DNA from: Geobacter sp. FeAm09
Lineage (GTDB): Bacteria > Desulfobacterota > Desulfuromonadia > Geobacterales > Pseudopelobacteraceae
NCBI RefSeq assembly: GCF_008330225.1
Contig: NZ_CP042466.1
Span: 940,501 to 1,004,500 of the forward strand
Reading direction: 5' to 3'
Length of the DNA: 64,000 nucleotides
Below, one piece after another: positions 34,084-41,838 of this stretch (within the stretch, counting starts at the first letter, position 1; each line of letters starts with the position of its first letter). The notes below the pieces were generated by a model. That model saw only the letters and a list, made by a program, of their open reading frames with translations. It searched no databases and was not told where the DNA came from. The position numbers were made by a program, and so were the translations under genes.

Positions 34084-34113
34084 AGTGTAAGGGCACTGCC
34101 GGTTTCATGTCAA
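34084..34113 (-). promoter_or_regulatory. Candidate promoter of the Mn riboswitch RNA
   Basis: On the minus strand TTGACA, 18 nt, then TACACT, ending about 9 nt before the aptamer stem. Confidence 0.5.
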
Positions 34114-34184
34114 GCTATTTTTGTGCGCCGCTGTTTTTTCGGGACGGATTGCCTGCTGCCGGTGGCGGCCCCGTGGCGGGCCTT

Positions 34185-34721
34185 TCAGCTTGGTGGCACC
34201 GGCGTACTGGTGCTGCCGGTGCCGCCGCTGTCGCTGGGAATGGGGGTGCCGGTGCTAGGGGGGGAACTGGGAACGGGGGTGCCGGGGCCGGTGCCGCTGC
34301 TGTTGATCATGCTGTAGGAGGATATGGCGATGCCCCCCGCTCCCGTGACCGTGGCAAAGGATACGGTGGCGACGGGGCCGCTGCCGGATACCGCCCTGTT
34401 ACTGACCATGGCGATCCTGATGGTGCCGGCGGTGAGCGTGTTGGTCGCCAACATCGCCCCGGAGGCCAAAGAGCCCAAGGCCACGGTGGGGGACGACATG
34501 CTTGCCGTGTCGTAGCGGAGGGTCAGCTCAATAGCGGCAACGCTGCTCAGGTTCGTGCCCTGGATGACATAGACGCCGTTTCCCGAAGCGGCGATGGACA
34601 GGTGGCTGGTCGCCGGGGCGCCGGCCGTGGAACCGCCATCCCCGCTGCCGCACGCGGCAAGCAGGCATGCCGTGCCCGCGGCCATGAGAACGGCCCGTAT
34701 CCTCGTAACGATCTTTCCCAT
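34185..34721 (-). CDS. Cohesin-like domain lipoprotein
   Basis: A 178-residue lipoprotein. The signal MGKIVTRIRAVLMAAGTACLLAAC ends in a lipobox. Residues about 40-140 resemble a cohesin-type fold: GVYVIQGTNLSSVAAIELTLRYDTASM, ATNTLTAGTIRIAMVSNRAVSGSGPVATVSFATVTG. The C-terminal about 35 residues are a Pro/Ser/Thr/Gly stalk. It is a paralogue of the protein encoded just upstream at 35022. Copy C of the 83-nt element lies 110 nt before its start. No dockerin partner is seen in the window. Confidence 0.75.
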   Translation of the reverse strand: MGKIVTRIRAVLMAAGTACLLAACGSGDGGSTAGAPATSHLSIAASGNGVYVIQGTNLSSVAAIELTLRYDTASMSSPTVALGSLASGAMLATNTLTAGTIRIAMVSNRAVSGSGPVATVSFATVTGAGGIAISSYSMINSSGTGPGTPVPSSPPSTGTPIPSDSGGTGSTSTPVPPS

Positions 34722-34830
34722 CCTCACCCTCCCTGATGGTGCCATAGCACAAAGAGCGCCAGTTCGCCGTCGCGCCCGACGGCAAATGTGCAGCAAAGGT
34801 GCATTTCATGAAAGTGCGGTACCTGTTGTA

Positions 34831-34913
34831 TCCCAGGCAAACATATTTTTCAATCGTAATTTCAGTATGTTAAAAAAATTAACACTATTGTGGGGTGGTA
34901 AAAAAAGTAACAC
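34831..34913 (-). promoter_or_regulatory. Conserved 83-nt upstream element, copy C
   Basis: Same length and dyad layout as copy A at 3201-3283: GTGTTA-N7-TACCAC, then GTGTTAA/TTAACA, then ACTGAAATT and CCTGGG on the minus strand. Most differences fall in the spacer between dyads and the AT-rich end. It precedes the cohesin-like lipoprotein gene. Confidence 0.6.
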
Positions 34914-34950
34914 AAACCGCTCGTTTCATTAAATAGCGTGGTGTGGCACG

Positions 34951-34982
34951 AAAAAAGGCACCCGGATCGCTTCCGGGTGCCT
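34951..34982 (-). terminator. Terminator after cohesin-like gene 35022
   Basis: On the minus strand GAGGCACCCGGA pairs with TCCGGGTGCC and is followed by six T. Nearly the same stem is used at 35705-35735 and 48381-48414. Confidence 0.88.
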
Positions 34983-35021
34983 CTGGACCGCTCGTTTTGC
35001 TGCCGGGGGTGTCCCGCCGGC

Positions 35022-35510
35022 TCAGGGCATGGGCGCGCCGGTGCTGTCGATCAACTCGACCGAGGCCAGGGAGGCGTTTCCCGCCCCGGCGACCGTTGCA
35101 AAGGAGACGGCGGCGATCTCGCCGTTGCCCGATAATGCCGTATTGCTGACGATGGCCAGCTTTATGGTCCCGGGGTAGAGCGTATTGGACGCCATGACCG
35201 CTCCCGCAACGAGCCCTCCCTGGGTGATGGTGGGCGCCGCCAGCACCGAACTGTCGTAGGTGATGGTCAGGGCTATGCCGGCAACCCCGGTCATGTTGTT
35301 GCCCTGGATGACCAGCCCGCCGTCGCCGGATGGGGCAAGGGATACGAATGCGCCCTTGCTGACGACGGTGTTGGATTGGGGGGTGCTGCTCACGGTCGAT
35401 GACGCCGTATCCCCGCCGTTTCCGCACCCCCACAGCATCACCGCCATGCCCAGCACCACCACGACCTGAAACCATTTTCCCGCCCTGTTGCCGTTACCTC
35501 TCACGTCCAT
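35022..35510 (-). CDS. Cohesin-like domain lipoprotein
   Basis: A 162-residue lipoprotein from MDVRGNGNRAGKWFQ, with lipobox LWGC; an alternative ATG lies 21 nt further upstream at 35531. The mature part has the cohesin-like pattern GGLVIQGNNMTGVAGIALTITYDSSVL and ASNTLYPGTIKLAIVSNTALSGNGEIAAVSFATVAG. It is clearly related to the next gene downstream (34185) but lacks the Pro-rich stalk. The terminator at 34951 and a separate promoter element show the two are independent units. The function is inferred only as envelope-associated. Confidence 0.75.
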   Translation of the reverse strand: MDVRGNGNRAGKWFQVVVVLGMAVMLWGCGNGGDTASSTVSSTPQSNTVVSKGAFVSLAPSGDGGLVIQGNNMTGVAGIALTITYDSSVLAAPTITQGGLVAGAVMASNTLYPGTIKLAIVSNTALSGNGEIAAVSFATVAGAGNASLASVELIDSTGAPMP

Positions 35511-35704
35511 TGTACCGACTTTCCTTTCCATATCCCGTTGATTGGCGGGTGCGATGCTCCCTGGATGCCGTACCCGCTGCGTTTGAGACTATAGCGAATT
35601 GTGCAAAAAGATGTAAAGGAGTTTATTTGTCTTGTTTAGTGATGCGAATCACAGAAAGGCGGTCGGGGGAAGGGGGTGCGGGCATGGGCGGCCGGCCCGG
35701 CACG

Positions 35705-35735
35705 AAAAAAGGCACCCGAAACGTTCCGGGTGCCC
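35705..35735 (-). terminator. Terminator of the XylR/DmpR-type gene
   Basis: On the minus strand GGCACCCGGAA pairs with TTCGGGTGCC and is followed by six T, 28 nt after the stop. Confidence 0.88.
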
Positions 35736-35762
35736 CTGGCGGGTGCAGTGGCAGGCGTCTGC

Positions 35763-37400
35763 TCAGGCCACGTCCTGCTCCTCGTACTCCTTGAGTTTGC
35801 GGTAGAGCGTGGCCAGGCCGATGTTCAGCTCGCTGGCGGCCTGGGCCTTGTTGTCTCCCACCACCCGCAGGACGCCCAGGATATAGTCACGCTGGATCTC
35901 CTCCAGGGGGCGGATGGTTTTCCCGGTCAGCACCGGTTTCAGCGACATGGCCCGCAACTCGCACGGCAGGTCGTCCGTGTCGATCTGGCTGTCCTGGCAC
36001 ATGACCACGGCGTACTCCACGGCGTTCTGCAACTCCCGCACGTTGCCCGGCCAGTCGTAGCGGAGCAACTGGTCGGCGGCGTTGGGGGTGAACCCGGTGA
36101 TGGTGCGCCCCTGGCCGTGGGTGGTCTTGTTGAGAAAGAAGCGGGCCAGGGGGAGGATGTCCTCGTGGCGTTCCCGCAGGGGGGGGACCTGCAACTCGAT
36201 CACCCGCAGGCGGTAGTACAGGTCCTGGCGGAAGCGGCCGGCGGTGATCTCGTCCGTCAGGTTGCGGTTGGTGGCCGCCACGATCCGCACGTTGACGGGG
36301 CGGGACTTGTTCTCGCCCACCCGCCGCACCTCGCGCTCCTGCAGGGCGCGCAGCAGCTTGACCTGCATGGCCGGCGACACCTCGCCGATCTCGTCCAGGA
36401 AGAGGGTCCCCCCGGCGGCCGCCTCGAAGAGCCCCTGCCGGTCCCGGTCCGCGCCGGTGAAGGAGCCCTTGGCGTGGCCGAACAGTTCGCTCTCCAGGAG
36501 GGTCTCGGTGAGGGCGCCGCAGTTTACGGCCACGAAGGGGCGGGTGGCGCGGCCGGACTGGTCGTGGATGGCGCGGGCCATGCGCTCCTTGCCCACGCCG
36601 CTCTCGCCGGTCACCAGCACCGAGGAATCCACCCGGGCGGCCCGCCGGGCGATCTCCACCGTGGTGCGCATGGTCTCGCTGCGGGCCATGACCAGTTGCG
36701 AGGAGTCGTCGGACCCCTCCAGGAAGGCCAACTGCTTCTGCCGCTTTTTCAGTTTGTTTTCCGTGCAGCGGAGCTTGTCGCTCAACTCCTTCAGCAGCGC
36801 CGGGGTGGCGCCGGTCCGGTAATAGATCAGATAGGGCTCGATCTCCGGCCCCCAACTCTCCTTGAAGCGCGCCGTGACGTGGCAGGTGGCGTCCCCCCTG
36901 GCGCGGCATTTGTCCTCGACGAAGATAACCTCCCGCCCCTCGGCGTACGAGAGAAAACCGCTGGCAAAGGCCGCCTCGGTCCAGCAGACCGGTTCGTCGG
37001 ACTGGCCGATGTGCAGCAGGTGCTGCTCCGCCTCGTAGCACTCGCTCCAGGTGGAGTCGATGAGCGGCTTGCCGTCCTTCCCGTCACTGCGCAGGTTGTG
37101 CACGACCTTGTTCATGCCGGTCAGGGAATGGAACTTGGCCGCGGCGTAGCCCTTCGACTCCGCCCAGGTCTCGGGCATGGTCGCCTGGATGTTCATGGCC
37201 GTGCGCCAGCCGTTGGCATAGCCGAAGCGGGTGAGGATGCCGCGTGCGGCGAACATACCCACGCTTTCGATCAGTTCCTTGCGGAGCAGCCCCAGGGCAA
37301 AGGCACTGAAAAACAGCGCCCGCTCTCCCAAAAGCTCGATGGCCCCACCTTCGGGATTGAAGGAGAGCAGTTCGCGCAAGTCTAATTCTTCAAGTTTCAT
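35763..37400 (-). CDS. Sigma-54-dependent activator, XylR/DmpR type (XylR_N-V4R-AAA+-HTH)
   Basis: A 545-residue activator. Residues about 1-110 form an XylR_N sensory domain. The V4R part (about 115-200) carries EVIFVEDKCRARGDATCHVTARF. The B-linker is followed by the AAA+ core with Walker A GESGVGKE, Walker B GGTLFLDEIGE and a GSFTGA loop in place of GAFTGA, a conservative change at the sigma-54 contact. The C-terminus is a Fis-type HTH (NKAQAASELNIGLATLYRKLKEY). Relatives sense phenols or toluene. No aromatic catabolic operon is adjacent, so the effector and target are unknown. GGAGG precedes the ATG. Confidence 0.92.
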   Translation of the reverse strand: MKLEELDLRELLSFNPEGGAIELLGERALFFSAFALGLLRKELIESVGMFAARGILTRFGYANGWRTAMNIQATMPETWAESKGYAAAKFHSLTGMNKVVHNLRSDGKDGKPLIDSTWSECYEAEQHLLHIGQSDEPVCWTEAAFASGFLSYAEGREVIFVEDKCRARGDATCHVTARFKESWGPEIEPYLIYYRTGATPALLKELSDKLRCTENKLKKRQKQLAFLEGSDDSSQLVMARSETMRTTVEIARRAARVDSSVLVTGESGVGKERMARAIHDQSGRATRPFVAVNCGALTETLLESELFGHAKGSFTGADRDRQGLFEAAAGGTLFLDEIGEVSPAMQVKLLRALQEREVRRVGENKSRPVNVRIVAATNRNLTDEITAGRFRQDLYYRLRVIELQVPPLRERHEDILPLARFFLNKTTHGQGRTITGFTPNAADQLLRYDWPGNVRELQNAVEYAVVMCQDSQIDTDDLPCELRAMSLKPVLTGKTIRPLEEIQRDYILGVLRVVGDNKAQAASELNIGLATLYRKLKEYEEQDVA

Positions 37401-37496
37401 CGTACCTCCTGTCGCTCGCCGAACGCCGGCCCGTTGCCGGCGGCAGAAGCCACAACACGTTACCAGTAACAGGGCAAACCGCCCACGCGGGCGGCA

Positions 37497-37811
37497 TCAC
37501 AATCCGGCAATCAAAAAAATGAGGGCGGCGACTATCTCGTTTCGATGCTCGCTGAGGGAGCAGACCTTCTCGCCCAGGCGGTCGGCCATGATGCCGACCA
37601 ACTCGGCGCTCGACATGATCACATCGGTTCGTTGGATGGAGAACTGGGGGTTCAGATGTTCGGCGGCCTTGCCCATGGAGGTAAGGGAGATGAGGGGGGC
37701 AACCACCCGTGTTGCCAGGTTGTCCAGCAGGTCGGTCTGCACGTCGAGCAGATAGGGGACCGTACGCTTGGTTTCGGGATCGGGATTCATGTACACATCG
37801 AACTGGGCCAT
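37497..37811 (-). CDS. ccdB: CcdB family toxin
   Basis: A 104-residue protein starting MAQFDVYMNPDPETKRTVPYLLDVQTDLLDNLATRVVAPL, typical of CcdB, which poisons DNA gyrase. It keeps the family's hydrophobic core (SIQRTDVIMSSAELVGI) and ends with the hydrophobic IVAALIFLIAGL. CcdB contacts GyrA through C-terminal Trp-Gly-Ile in the F plasmid toxin; this one ends Ala-Gly-Leu, so potency is uncertain. Its ATG overlaps the ccdA stop (ATGA), giving coupled translation. Confidence 0.92.
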   Translation of the reverse strand: MAQFDVYMNPDPETKRTVPYLLDVQTDLLDNLATRVVAPLISLTSMGKAAEHLNPQFSIQRTDVIMSSAELVGIMADRLGEKVCSLSEHRNEIVAALIFLIAGL

Positions 37812-38059
37812 CAGAATTGCCGCAATCCGTCGTTGAACACGCCGCCGGTCGCGACGCGGCGATTATATTCGTCCAGCGCCTCCCGGTTCTCCTCCTGCCA
37901 GTCCCGCCGTTTCTCGTCGCGCAATATCTCCACCAAGCGCAGCTCCAATGCTCGGGAGAGGTTGATGTGGCGTTCTTTGGCCTGTTGGAGAAGGTCTGCG
38001 TTGATGCTGACGTTGGTGGGTTTTTTGGGTGCGCTGGCGTCAAAAAAATCAGGTTGCAT
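37811..38059 (-). CDS. ccdA: CcdA family antitoxin
   Basis: An 82-residue antitoxin. Residues about 13-50 form a ribbon-helix-helix (KPTNVSINADLLQQAKERHINLSRALE). The C-terminal segment WQEENREALDEYNRRVATGGVFNDGLRQF matches the CcdB-binding tail of CcdA, including the final GxFxDxxRxF. GGGGAGAAG precedes the ATG. It should repress its own promoter; a palindrome TATGCGCATA lies at 38083-38092. Confidence 0.92.
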   Translation of the reverse strand: MQPDFFDASAPKKPTNVSINADLLQQAKERHINLSRALELRLVEILRDEKRRDWQEENREALDEYNRRVATGGVFNDGLRQF

Positions 38060-38082
38060 GACCTTCTCCCCTACGCATGGTC

Positions 38083-38092
38083 TATGCGCATA
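38083..38092. promoter_or_regulatory. Candidate CcdA operator
   Basis: A perfect palindrome TATGCGCATA, with a related TACGCATGG-type half just downstream, overlaps a likely promoter (TTGCAA ... TATACC on the minus strand) and lies 24-33 nt before ccdA. The rest of the gap 38060-38576 is AT-rich (38130-38400) with no convincing gene. Confidence 0.45.
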
Positions 38093-38576
38093 AGGTATAA
38101 CTTCCGGGCGGATATTGCAAGATGTTTCAGATCATTTTGATAAAGACGACAAATAGTTACCGACTATCGTCGCAACTTTGGCCGGTTGGCTGCTTTTGTA
38201 TTTACCTATTAATGAATATGAGGCATGTGTACTTATCCTGTTTACATTATGACGATGCGTACTGATTCCTGCTACTTGTTTGCCGGTAAAACAGCGGGTT
38301 ATCTGAAATATATTTCTGTAAACAGAATAGTATAACAACTCGCCGCCATGCTAATGAGTATTGTCCTTTTAAAATGGGGAAATAGTATGAAATTGGTTCG
38401 GGGTGCGGTCCGGCAGGGATGGAGCGCCCGTAAAATGTGAAAATAATATGGATTTACAGCGGGATTGAAAACGGGCATAGTATTCAATTCGCCCGCTGCG
38501 GTATAATGCCGGTACGCGGCACCGGAGATTACGCTGGGAACGCCGTACACGTACGCAAGGACCCCGGACACGCACC

Positions 38577-39983
38577 ATGCAGCCCTATCCCTACATCATA
38601 ACCATCTCCTCGGAAAAGGGAGGGGTCGGCAAGACCACCCTGGCCTGCAACCTGGCCGTGTACCTGCGGGCCCTGCGGGAGAGTCTGCCGGTCACCGTCC
38701 TCTCCTTCGACAACCACTTCACCATCGACCGCATGTTCGGGCTTGAAGGGCAGAAGGTGCGCGGCACGGTCCGCGAGATGCTGGAGGGGGAGCCGGCCGG
38801 CGCCCTGGCCCACACCGGCCAGTACGGGATCGACTATATCCCGTCCTCCACCGCCGAACGGCTCAGCCCCCTGCTGGAGCGCTTCCAGGACCCCTGGACC
38901 CTGGCCGGCCTCCTGGGCGAATCCGTGCTGCCCGGGGTCGTGATCATCGACACGCGCCCCGACCTGAACGCCCTGACCCGCAACGCCCTCTTCGCTGCCG
39001 ATCAGGTGCTGGTGCCGGTCAAGGACATGGCCAGCCTGGAAAACTGCAAGAACATCATCGCCCTGGCCGAGCAGCGGGGCCTGGAGCGGAACGCCCTGGC
39101 CCTGATCCCCTGCCTGGTGGACGAGCGCATCAAGTACGACGGGGAGTTCCGGGACCAGAAGACCCTGCTGCGGACCTTTGCCGCCGAACGGGGGTACCGC
39201 TGCCTGGATACCTTCATCTCCAAGAGCCCCAAGGTGGAAAGCCTCACCACCAACCCGGACGGCAAGATCTACCCGATCCTGACCCACGCCCGGGGCACGG
39301 AGGTGTACGGCCAGTTCCGGGAGATCGCCCAGGATATGCTCCGGGTTCTGGACGCCGTTCCCGAGCCCCGCGCCTCCTTCCTCTACCGATCCCGGGCGGA
39401 GGATGACGAACCTCGGCAGATGGAGGAGTACCCGGCGCGCCGGGAGGGGCTGGCGGACCATTGCCTGATCTGCGGCGCGCTCCTGGCCGAGCATGCCGAG
39501 GGCTGCGGTTTCTACTACGAAACCTCGGACCGGGCCCGGCGCGGCTTTTTGCACACCGCCTGTTTCGTGGACCTGCTCTGCGCCGCCTTGTACGGCATGA
39601 CCAGGGATTCCCAGGGGTACGGCATTGCCCGCCTGGTGGTGAGCGACAAGGCGCGCAAGCTGGTCACCGTCATCAGCCCGGCCGTGAGCAGCGGTTCCTA
39701 CCGGGTGGACTTCCGCCAGTTCGACGCCGGGGGGGAGCAGTTGTTCCACAAGGAGGTGATCCTGGATACGGGCGCGGAGGACGAAGGGGAGGGGATCAAC
39801 GACCGCCTGTTCCTGCTTTTGAACGAAGCCCTGACGGGACAGGGGGCGAAGCCCGGCAAGGGACCCTGGCTGGCCGTGCACCCGGTGGACCCCAAGCACC
39901 CCGAAGCGGTCCTGGGGGAGGAGCACTACCGCGCCGTGCATCACGTGCAGACCCTTATCCACGGCATGGCCGGGCTGTTCTGA
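38577..39983 (+). CDS. Solitary ParA/MinD-like ATPase with C-terminal Cys/His domain
   Basis: A 468-residue protein. Residues about 1-265 are a ParA-type ATPase: deviant Walker A SEKGGVGKTTLACNLAVYL, GVVIIDTRPDLNALTRNAL as Walker B, and VLVPVKDMASLENC. Unusually, a further about 190 residues follow. They contain LADHCLICGALLAEH and FLHTACFVDLLC, a possible zinc site, and a beta-rich end. No parB, minE or cell-wall gene is adjacent. The role is not predictable; the tail may fix a cargo. The ATG has only a distant AAGGA. It is the first gene after the ccd region. Confidence 0.75.
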   Translation: MQPYPYIITISSEKGGVGKTTLACNLAVYLRALRESLPVTVLSFDNHFTIDRMFGLEGQKVRGTVREMLEGEPAGALAHTGQYGIDYIPSSTAERLSPLLERFQDPWTLAGLLGESVLPGVVIIDTRPDLNALTRNALFAADQVLVPVKDMASLENCKNIIALAEQRGLERNALALIPCLVDERIKYDGEFRDQKTLLRTFAAERGYRCLDTFISKSPKVESLTTNPDGKIYPILTHARGTEVYGQFREIAQDMLRVLDAVPEPRASFLYRSRAEDDEPRQMEEYPARREGLADHCLICGALLAEHAEGCGFYYETSDRARRGFLHTACFVDLLCAALYGMTRDSQGYGIARLVVSDKARKLVTVISPAVSSGSYRVDFRQFDAGGEQLFHKEVILDTGAEDEGEGINDRLFLLLNEALTGQGAKPGKGPWLAVHPVDPKHPEAVLGEEHYRAVHHVQTLIHGMAGLF

Positions 39984-40008
39984 GCGTCGGCGGCGTGTGA
40001 AAAAATCC

Positions 40009-40037
40009 TTGACCCGGGACGGTATCCGGTCTAACAT
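40009..40037 (+). promoter_or_regulatory. Promoter of the arsR-like gene
   Basis: TTGACC, 17 nt, TAACAT, 30 nt before the start at 40068. A dyad TTCGA-CAGTTA-TCGAA (40038-40053) follows the -10 box immediately, where a repressor would block initiation. Confidence 0.65.
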
Positions 40038-40053
40038 TTCGACAGTTATCGAA
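40038..40053. promoter_or_regulatory. Operator of the ArsR-type regulator
   Basis: Palindrome TTCGACAGTTATCGAA at the predicted transcription start. Related half-sites (GTTCGATAG and CTATTGAAC) recur at 40411-40444 upstream of the next gene. Confidence 0.5.
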
Positions 40054-40067
40054 TTTGTGGAGCAGAT

Positions 40068-40358
40068 ATGGACATCAGGCAGGCGGCAAAGATATTCAAG
40101 GCCCTTTCCCACCCCAACCGGCTGGAGATCTATCTCAGCATTGCCCGGGGGGAGCAGGGGAGTTTCGAGACGGCGGCGTGCGAATGCTGCGTGGCCGAGC
40201 TGATCGCATCGCTGAAGATCGGCGCACCCACGGTGTCCCACCACCTGAAGGAGCTGGCCAATGCCGGGCTCATCGTCACCGAGCGCCAGGGGAAGTTCCT
40301 GGTGGCCCGCCCGCTGCCCGAGACCTGGGCGGAGGTGAAGCGGCTCCTGCCGGAATAG
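40068..40358 (+). CDS. ArsR family transcriptional repressor
   Basis: A 96-residue winged-helix protein with the ArsR fold. AAKIFKALSHPNRLEIYLSI starts it, TVSHHLKELANAGLIVTERQGKFLVA is the recognition helix and wing. The segment AACECCVAELI replaces the ELCVCDL metal box of As(III)-responsive ArsR with a CxCC cluster in nearly the same place, so it may sense As(III) or another thiophilic metal. GGAG lies 5 nt before the ATG. It is the likely repressor of itself and, by shared half-sites, of the SDR gene at 40558. Confidence 0.88.
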   Translation: MDIRQAAKIFKALSHPNRLEIYLSIARGEQGSFETAACECCVAELIASLKIGAPTVSHHLKELANAGLIVTERQGKFLVARPLPETWAEVKRLLPE

Positions 40359-40410
40359 GGGCGGGCGGAGGACGAGGGGCCTGGCGACAGGCTTTTTATT
40401 TATCCGGGTA

Positions 40411-40444
40411 GTTCGATAGATGTAAAATTATACAACTATTGAAC
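40411..40444. promoter_or_regulatory. Inverted repeat upstream of the SDR gene
   Basis: GTTCGATAG and CTATTGAAC separated by 16 nt, resembling the TTCGACAG half-site of the ArsR operator at 40038. Confidence 0.4.
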
Positions 40445-40557
40445 GTATGCGGCACAGGTCGCCCGCCGGAGCGCGGCCTGTGCCATGGCGCAGAGAAAAC
40501 CGATGGGGCGGGCCGGGGAAATCCGGCTCCCCGTCGCCTTATGCGAGGAGGGCTGAC

Positions 40558-41418
40558 ATGAAGAAAACCGTTGTGATCACCGGCTGTTCGTCCGGTTTCG
40601 GCAGGGCCGCCGCCCGCCTGTTCGCCTGGGAGGGGTGGAACGTGGTCGCCACCATGCGCCGGCCGGAAGAGGAGCGGGACCTGAACACGCTCCCCAACGT
40701 GCTGGTCACGCGGCTGGACGTGCAGGACCACGGGAGCATCGCCTCGGCCGTCGAGGCCGGGATCGCCCGCTTCGGCCGCATCGACGTGCTGGTGAACAAC
40801 GCCGGCTTCGGCCTCTTCGGTCTGTTCGAGGCGACGCCCCCGGAAAAGGTCGCCGAGCAGTTCGACGTGAACGTCTTCGGGGTCATGGCGGTCACCCGCG
40901 CCATCCTCCCCCATTTCCGGGAGAACAAAGAGGGGGTGATCCTCAACGTCAGTTCGGGCGCCGGCGTGTTCGCCCTCCCCATGCTTTCTCTGTACTGCGC
41001 CAGCAAATTCGCCCTGGAGGGGTTCAGCGAGGCGCTTTCCTATGAGCTGGCCTCCCAGTGCATCGTGGTGAAGATCGTCGAGCCGGGAGGCGTCCTCGGC
41101 ACCGGCTTCGGCCGGCGCAGCGATGCGGAGGCGGCCCGCACCGCCGTGCTGCCCGACTACGCGTCCTTCGTGGCCCGCACCCGCGAGGTCTTCGCCGGCT
41201 TGCGCGCCGCGCGGCTGGCCACGGAGGACCACGTGGCCCAGGTCATCTTCGATGCGGCCACCGACGGCACGGACCAACTGCGCTACGTGGCCACCGAGGA
41301 CATCAAACCGCTGGTCATGGCCCGGCGGGAAACCGGCGAGCAGGGGTACATGGCCCTCATGCGGTCCCGCTTCGGGGCTGGGGAGGTGCCGTGCGGGAAG
41401 GTTCTGGAGGATGGCTGA
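40558..41418 (+). CDS. Short-chain dehydrogenase/reductase (canonical)
   Basis: A 286-residue SDR with cofactor motif TGCSSGFGRAAARLF, NNAGFG, Ser in VSSGAGVF, and the catalytic Tyr146 and Lys150 in SLYCASKFALEGFSEAL. It is an oxidoreductase of unknown substrate. It aligns over nearly its full length with the altered paralogue at 29980, including the EATPPEKVAEQFDVNVFGVM and GTDQLRYVATEDIKPLV regions. GGAGG lies 6 nt before the ATG. It lies 199 nt downstream of the arsR-like gene in the same direction and may be under its control. The unit is followed by a large palindromic element. Confidence 0.9.
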   Translation: MKKTVVITGCSSGFGRAAARLFAWEGWNVVATMRRPEEERDLNTLPNVLVTRLDVQDHGSIASAVEAGIARFGRIDVLVNNAGFGLFGLFEATPPEKVAEQFDVNVFGVMAVTRAILPHFRENKEGVILNVSSGAGVFALPMLSLYCASKFALEGFSEALSYELASQCIVVKIVEPGGVLGTGFGRRSDAEAARTAVLPDYASFVARTREVFAGLRAARLATEDHVAQVIFDAATDGTDQLRYVATEDIKPLVMARRETGEQGYMALMRSRFGAGEVPCGKVLEDG

Positions 41419-41423
41419 ACCGG

Positions 41424-41813
41424 TTTTGCCACGGAGCCACAGAGGCGCGGAGAACGTCAAAATCACCGGCTGTTCTTTTCATGGATGAACAGGATGAAAA
41501 TACCGCAACCAGACAAAAGGGCAACAGGATAACCAGATTGCTGATGAGCGCTGATCCATCCCCTCTCCCTGAGGGAGAGGGCCAGGGTGAGGGGGAACGG
41601 CCTATGACCATTGCACTGCTACCCCCCCTCATCCGGCCTTCGGCCACCTTCTCCCTCTGGGAGAAGGTTTCGGCGAAAGATTGGCGCTCATCAGAAACAG
41701 ATGCAGGTTGTTATCCCTGGCCTGGTTTCAGGCTTTATCCCCTGTATCCTGTTCATCCCGGTAAAATTGTTGCTTTGTTTTTGACGTTCTCCGTGTCCCT
41801 GTGGCGGGTGTTT
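41424..41813. repeat. Nested ~390-nt palindromic intergenic element
   Basis: Concentric inverted pairs: GGAGAACGTCAAAA (41449-41462) with TTTTGACGTTCTCC; GGATGAACAGGAT (41483-41495) with ATCCTGTTCATCC (41746-41758); CTGATGAGCGC (41541-41551) with GCGCTCATCAG (41684-41694); and two inner self-complementary stems CCCTCTCCCT/GGGAGAGGG and ACCTTCTCCC/GGGAGAAGGT. The whole stretch could fold into one long hairpin. The inner units resemble widespread REP-like intergenic repeats. It fills the gap 41419-41838 and codes for nothing obvious. Confidence 0.75.
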
Positions 41814-41838
41814 TTATCATGACGAGGAGGAAACTACG

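Noticed and set aside
38132-38571. Two short minus-strand frames in the AT-rich gap before the ParA-like gene
   Set aside because: No ribosome sites, no recognisable domains, and composition typical of intergenic DNA.
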